A stretch of DNA of 64,000 nucleotides from Methylobacterium sp. SyP6R (GTDB lineage: Bacteria > Pseudomonadota > Alphaproteobacteria > Rhizobiales > Beijerinckiaceae), in contig NZ_JAAQRC020000002.1 in assembly GCF_019216885.1 (NCBI RefSeq), positions 569,001 through 633,000 of the forward strand, read 5' to 3'. Below are positions 61,501-64,000 of this stretch, piece by piece. Position numbers and translations under genes: made by a program. Each line of letters opens with the position of its first letter. Positions within the stretch are counted from its first letter, which is position 1. The notes beneath the pieces are model-generated. The model saw nothing but the letters and a program-made list of their open reading frames with translations, ran no database searches and was not told the DNA's origin.

Positions 61501-62430
61501 GTGAGCGACGCGCGCGGGTCCTCGGCGGATCGCAACGGCGAGGCCCGGGGAGAGGCCCCGACCTCACGCGGCTTGATCGCGCACCTCCTGGACAGGCTGC
61601 CGCTGCGCTCCGGCGGCTTCATCGTGACCCTCTACGGCGACGTGGTCGAGCCGCGCGGCGGCCGGCTGTGGATGGGCAACATCGTCGAGATCGGCCGGAT
61701 GGTCGGCATCAGCGAGACGCTGGTGCGAACCGCCGTGTCGCGGCTCGTGGCGGCCGGGCAGCTCACCGGCGAGCGCCAGGGCCGGCGCAGCTTCTACCGG
61801 CTCACCGAGGCGGCGCGGCGCGAGTTCCTGTCCGCCGCCCGGACCCTGTTCGCGCCGCAATCCGAGCCCGGGTGGCTGTTCGTCTGGCTCGGGCTCGACC
61901 AGGCCGGCGAGGCCGGGCCGTCGCTGGAACGGGCGGGGTTCGTCCGGCTCGGGCCGCACTGGCTGCTCGGACCGGCCCGTCACCGGCCGGCGGATCCCGC
62001 CCTCGTGGTCTTTGAGGCCGGCACCGCGCCGAGCCCGAGGCTCGCGGACCTCGTCGCCGCGCATTGGGACCTCGCCGTCTTCGCGGCGGCCTACGACGCC
62101 TTCCTGGCGGCCTTCACGGGAATCGCGGATGCGCTCGATGCCGGGGCCCGACCGACGGACGAGGAAGCGCTGCAATTGCGGCTGCTGCTCGTCCATGCCT
62201 ATCGTCACGCGGCGCTCCGGGATGCGCGGCTGCCCGCCGCGACCTTGCCGCCCGACTGGAGCGGGCACCGCGCCCGCCGGCTGTTTGCCGACCTCTACCT
62301 GCGCCTCTCGCCCGCCGCCGACCGCCATGTCGGGCACCACTTCCTGGCCGGCGACGAGCGGCTGCCGGCGCAGACGGCGGAGACGGTCGGCCGGACGGCC
62401 TCCCTCAGCCGGATCCGCGACGAGGCCTGA
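61501..62430 (+). CDS. paaX: PaaX-family phenylacetate regulator
   Basis: A 309-residue PaaX-type repressor, which releases DNA on binding phenylacetyl-CoA. The N-terminal winged HTH reads GFIVTLYGDVVEPRGGRLWM, VGISETLVRTAVSRLVAAGQ and GERQGRRSFYRLTEAARREF. The C-terminal part holds LRLLLVHAYRHAALRDARLP, as in PaaX. GTG start with GGGGG upstream. It lies 201 bases ahead of paaA on the same strand, so it probably controls the epoxidase operon. It might equally control other genes, as PaaX proteins are a family. Confidence 0.83.
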   Translation: MSDARGSSADRNGEARGEAPTSRGLIAHLLDRLPLRSGGFIVTLYGDVVEPRGGRLWMGNIVEIGRMVGISETLVRTAVSRLVAAGQLTGERQGRRSFYRLTEAARREFLSAARTLFAPQSEPGWLFVWLGLDQAGEAGPSLERAGFVRLGPHWLLGPARHRPADPALVVFEAGTAPSPRLADLVAAHWDLAVFAAAYDAFLAAFTGIADALDAGARPTDEEALQLRLLLVHAYRHAALRDARLPAATLPPDWSGHRARRLFADLYLRLSPAADRHVGHHFLAGDERLPAQTAETVGRTASLSRIRDEA

Positions 62431-62475
62431 CCCACCGCCGGGGCTCGTCCGCGGGCGGGCGGCGTCGGATCGAGA

Positions 62476-62514
62476 CATCACATCAAATCCAAAAAATGGC
62501 GTTGCAGTGTGATG
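62476..62514. promoter_or_regulatory. Possible PaaX operator ahead of paaA
   Basis: CATCACAT (62476-62483) and GTGTGATG (62507-62514) are inverted half-sites matching at 7 of 8 bases. A weak TTGCAG-N17-TAGACA pair (62502-62530) overlaps the right half. A repressor site over a promoter fits PaaX, but the wide spacing makes this uncertain. Confidence 0.3.
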
Positions 62515-62631
62515 CTTTCGATGGTAGACAATCGGGCAAATGCTCGGACCGGCCGTCACGGTCGCTGCCCGAATGAGAAAAGGGTGGCGGTGCCAGGGGG
62601 CGGGGTCCGCGTTCCGACGGGAGGGTGTCGC

Positions 62632-63633
62632 ATGTATGCGCAGCTGGTGAAGACGGACGGCACCCGTGTCCGCGGGCTCGACGAGATGTCGGCCGAGGAG
62701 CGCGCGTTCCAGGAACGGATCGACCGCGGCGAGAAGATCGAGCCGAAGGAGTGGATGCCCGAGGGCTACCGCAAGACCCTGATCCGGCAGATCGGCCAGC
62801 ATGCCCATTCGGAAATCGTCGGGCAATTGCCGGAGGGCAACTGGATCACCCGGGCGCCGACGCTGGAGCGCAAGGCGATCCTGCTCGCCAAGGTCCAGGA
62901 CGAGGCCGGCCACGGGCTCTACCTCTACTGCGCCGCCGAGACCCTCGGCGTCAGCCGCGACGAGCTGATGGAACGGCTCCACGCCGGCAAGATGAAGTAT
63001 TCGTCGATCTTCAACTACCCGACCCTGACCTGGGCCGACATGGGCGCGGTCGGCTGGCTGGTCGACGGCGCGGCGATCATGAACCAGGTGCCGCTGCAGC
63101 GGACGTCCTACGGGCCCTACAGCCGGGCGATGATCCGGATCTGCAAGGAGGAGAGCTTCCACCAGCGCCAGGGCTACGACCTCATGAGGACGATGGCGCG
63201 CGGCACGCGAGCGCAGAAGCACATGGCGCAGGACGCCCTCAATCGGTTCTGGTACCCGGCGCTGATGATGTTCGGGCCCTCCGACAAGGATTCGGTCCAT
63301 TCGGCCCAGTCGATGGCCTGGAGGATCAAGATGAACACCAACGACGAGCTGCGCCAGAAATTCGTCGACCAGACCGTGCCGCAGGCCGAGCATCTCGGCC
63401 TGACGGTCCCGGACGAGAACTTGCGCTGGAACGAGGAGAAGGGCGGCTACGACTTCTCCGAGCCCGACTGGAGCGAGTTTTTCGACGTCATCGCCGGCAA
63501 CGGGCCGTGCAACCGCGAGCGGCTGGGAGCGCGGGTGAAGGCCTGGGAGGACGGCGCCTGGTTCCGCGACGGGCTGAAGGCCCATGCGGACAAGGCGGCG
63601 CGCCGCTCCGCCATGGCCGTCGCCGCCGAGTGA
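62632..63633 (+). CDS. paaA: Phenylacetyl-CoA epoxidase catalytic subunit PaaA
   Basis: A 333-residue diiron subunit of the phenylacetyl-CoA 1,2-epoxidase. It has [40 protein letters not shown] with the Glu-x-x-His metal site, [20 protein letters not shown] and [19 protein letters not shown] with the second Glu-x-x-His. It works with PaaB-E to turn phenylacetyl-CoA into the ring epoxide before ring opening. The ATG at 62632 has GGGAGGG upstream. Length fits the family. Confidence 0.95.
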   Translation: MYAQLVKTDGTRVRGLDEMSAEERAFQERIDRGEKIEPKEWMPEGYRKTLIRQIGQHAHSEIVGQLPEGNWITRAPTLERKAILLAKVQDEAGHGLYLYCAAETLGVSRDELMERLHAGKMKYSSIFNYPTLTWADMGAVGWLVDGAAIMNQVPLQRTSYGPYSRAMIRICKEESFHQRQGYDLMRTMARGTRAQKHMAQDALNRFWYPALMMFGPSDKDSVHSAQSMAWRIKMNTNDELRQKFVDQTVPQAEHLGLTVPDENLRWNEEKGGYDFSEPDWSEFFDVIAGNGPCNRERLGARVKAWEDGAWFRDGLKAHADKAARRSAMAVAAE

Positions 63634-63694
63634 TCGGGGAACAATGGGCGGCCCCCGGCCTGCCCGAGACACAAGCATCCCGGGAGGATCGCGC

Positions 63695-63979
63695 ATGTCC
63701 AGCGAATGGCCGTTATGGGAGATCTTCATCCGCGGTCAGCACGGGCTGAACCACCGCCATGTCGGCAGCCTGCACGCGCCCGACGCGGAGCTTGCGATCA
63801 AGAACGCCCGCGACGTCTATACCCGCCGCAACGAGGGCGTGAGCATCTGGGCGGTGCGGTCGAGCGACATCGTGGCCTCGAGCCCGAGCGACAAGGGCCC
63901 GCTGTTCGAGCCGGCGAACAGCAAGGTCTACCGGCACCCGACCTTCTACGACATCCCGGACGAAGTGGGGCACATGTGA
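63695..63979 (+). CDS. paaB: Phenylacetyl-CoA epoxidase subunit PaaB
   Basis: A 94-residue PaaB with the typical start WPLWEIFIRGQHGLNHRHVG, SLHAPDAELAIKNARDVYTR, EGVSIWAVRSSDI and the end YRHPTFYDIPDEVGHM. PaaB bridges the PaaAC heterodimers in the epoxidase complex. GGGAGGATC precedes the ATG. Its stop shares one base with the next start (TGATG). Confidence 0.95.
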   Translation: MSSEWPLWEIFIRGQHGLNHRHVGSLHAPDAELAIKNARDVYTRRNEGVSIWAVRSSDIVASSPSDKGPLFEPANSKVYRHPTFYDIPDEVGHM

Positions 63980-64000
63980 TGCCGTCCCTGCCCGACGTGA
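63979..64000 (+). CDS. Start of the next paa gene, probably paaC (cut by window end)
   Basis: ATG at 63979 overlaps the paaB stop and gives MPSLPDV before the window ends. PaaC, the structural partner of PaaA, is expected at this position; identity rests on gene order only. Confidence 0.6.

Overview
The window is about 70% GC with sharp AT-rich islands. It looks like the chromosome of an alphaproteobacterium of the Methylobacterium type: codon use is strongly G/C-ending, several intergenic gaps carry the CCTCAGGATGAGG palindrome family common in that group, and catabolic operons (IclR/MFS, PaaX/paa) sit next to accessory islands. This assignment is inference. No rRNA, tRNA or CRISPR array was seen.

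1-13.8 kb is catabolic: the start of an exported protein, a FAD aromatic monooxygenase, then an IclR regulator divergent from an operon of two ACS-type MFS transporters, a FAD/Fe-S D-2-hydroxyacid dehydrogenase, a 6-PGDH-like oxidoreductase, an RraA/HMG-aldolase-like protein, an SMP-30 lactonase and two Tat-exported LigI-like amidohydrolases. The set fits breakdown of a sugar-acid or dicarboxylate lactone to central keto acids.

13.9-28.1 kb is a probable secondary-metabolite region. An ebo cluster (eboB, eboC, eboE, eboA and an alkaline-phosphatase-superfamily gene, probably eboF) is flanked on both sides by operons carrying a VioB/RebD-like protein split into two overlapping genes: an N-terminal half and a C-terminal ferritin-like half. 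An ABM/VOC fusion, a 91-residue protein and an exported Cys-containing protein accompany them. No eboD and no vioA/C/D/E are in view.

28.7-38.9 kb is a candidate conflict/defence island: an AAA+ ATPase ending in a RyR domain, a SIR2-like protein interrupted by an in-frame amber codon, and a very large P-loop/TPR protein. An IS630-family element has inserted into the last codons of the SIR2 gene. Removing it in silico rebuilds an overlapping SIR2/P-loop operon.

39.4-44.5 kb carries a LodA/GoxA-like quinoprotein oxidase with its LodB-like flavoprotein, convergent with a secreted-type metzincin and an unknown protein. 45.3-54.7 kb has a sigma-54 activator and, further on, an operon of unusual proteins with acidic-aromatic 'FEGE' repeats, a PG-binding/OmpA/caspase-like-dyad protein, a HEVGH metalloprotein and glycine-zipper proteins. 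A perfect TGGCAC-N5-TTGC promoter precedes that operon.

54.9-61.1 kb is a LysR-controlled polar amino-acid-type ABC transporter with a polysaccharide-deacetylase-like hydrolase and an ATZ/TRZ-type amidohydrolase. 61.5-64 kb is PaaX with the start of the phenylacetyl-CoA epoxidase operon (paaA, paaB, first codons of paaC).
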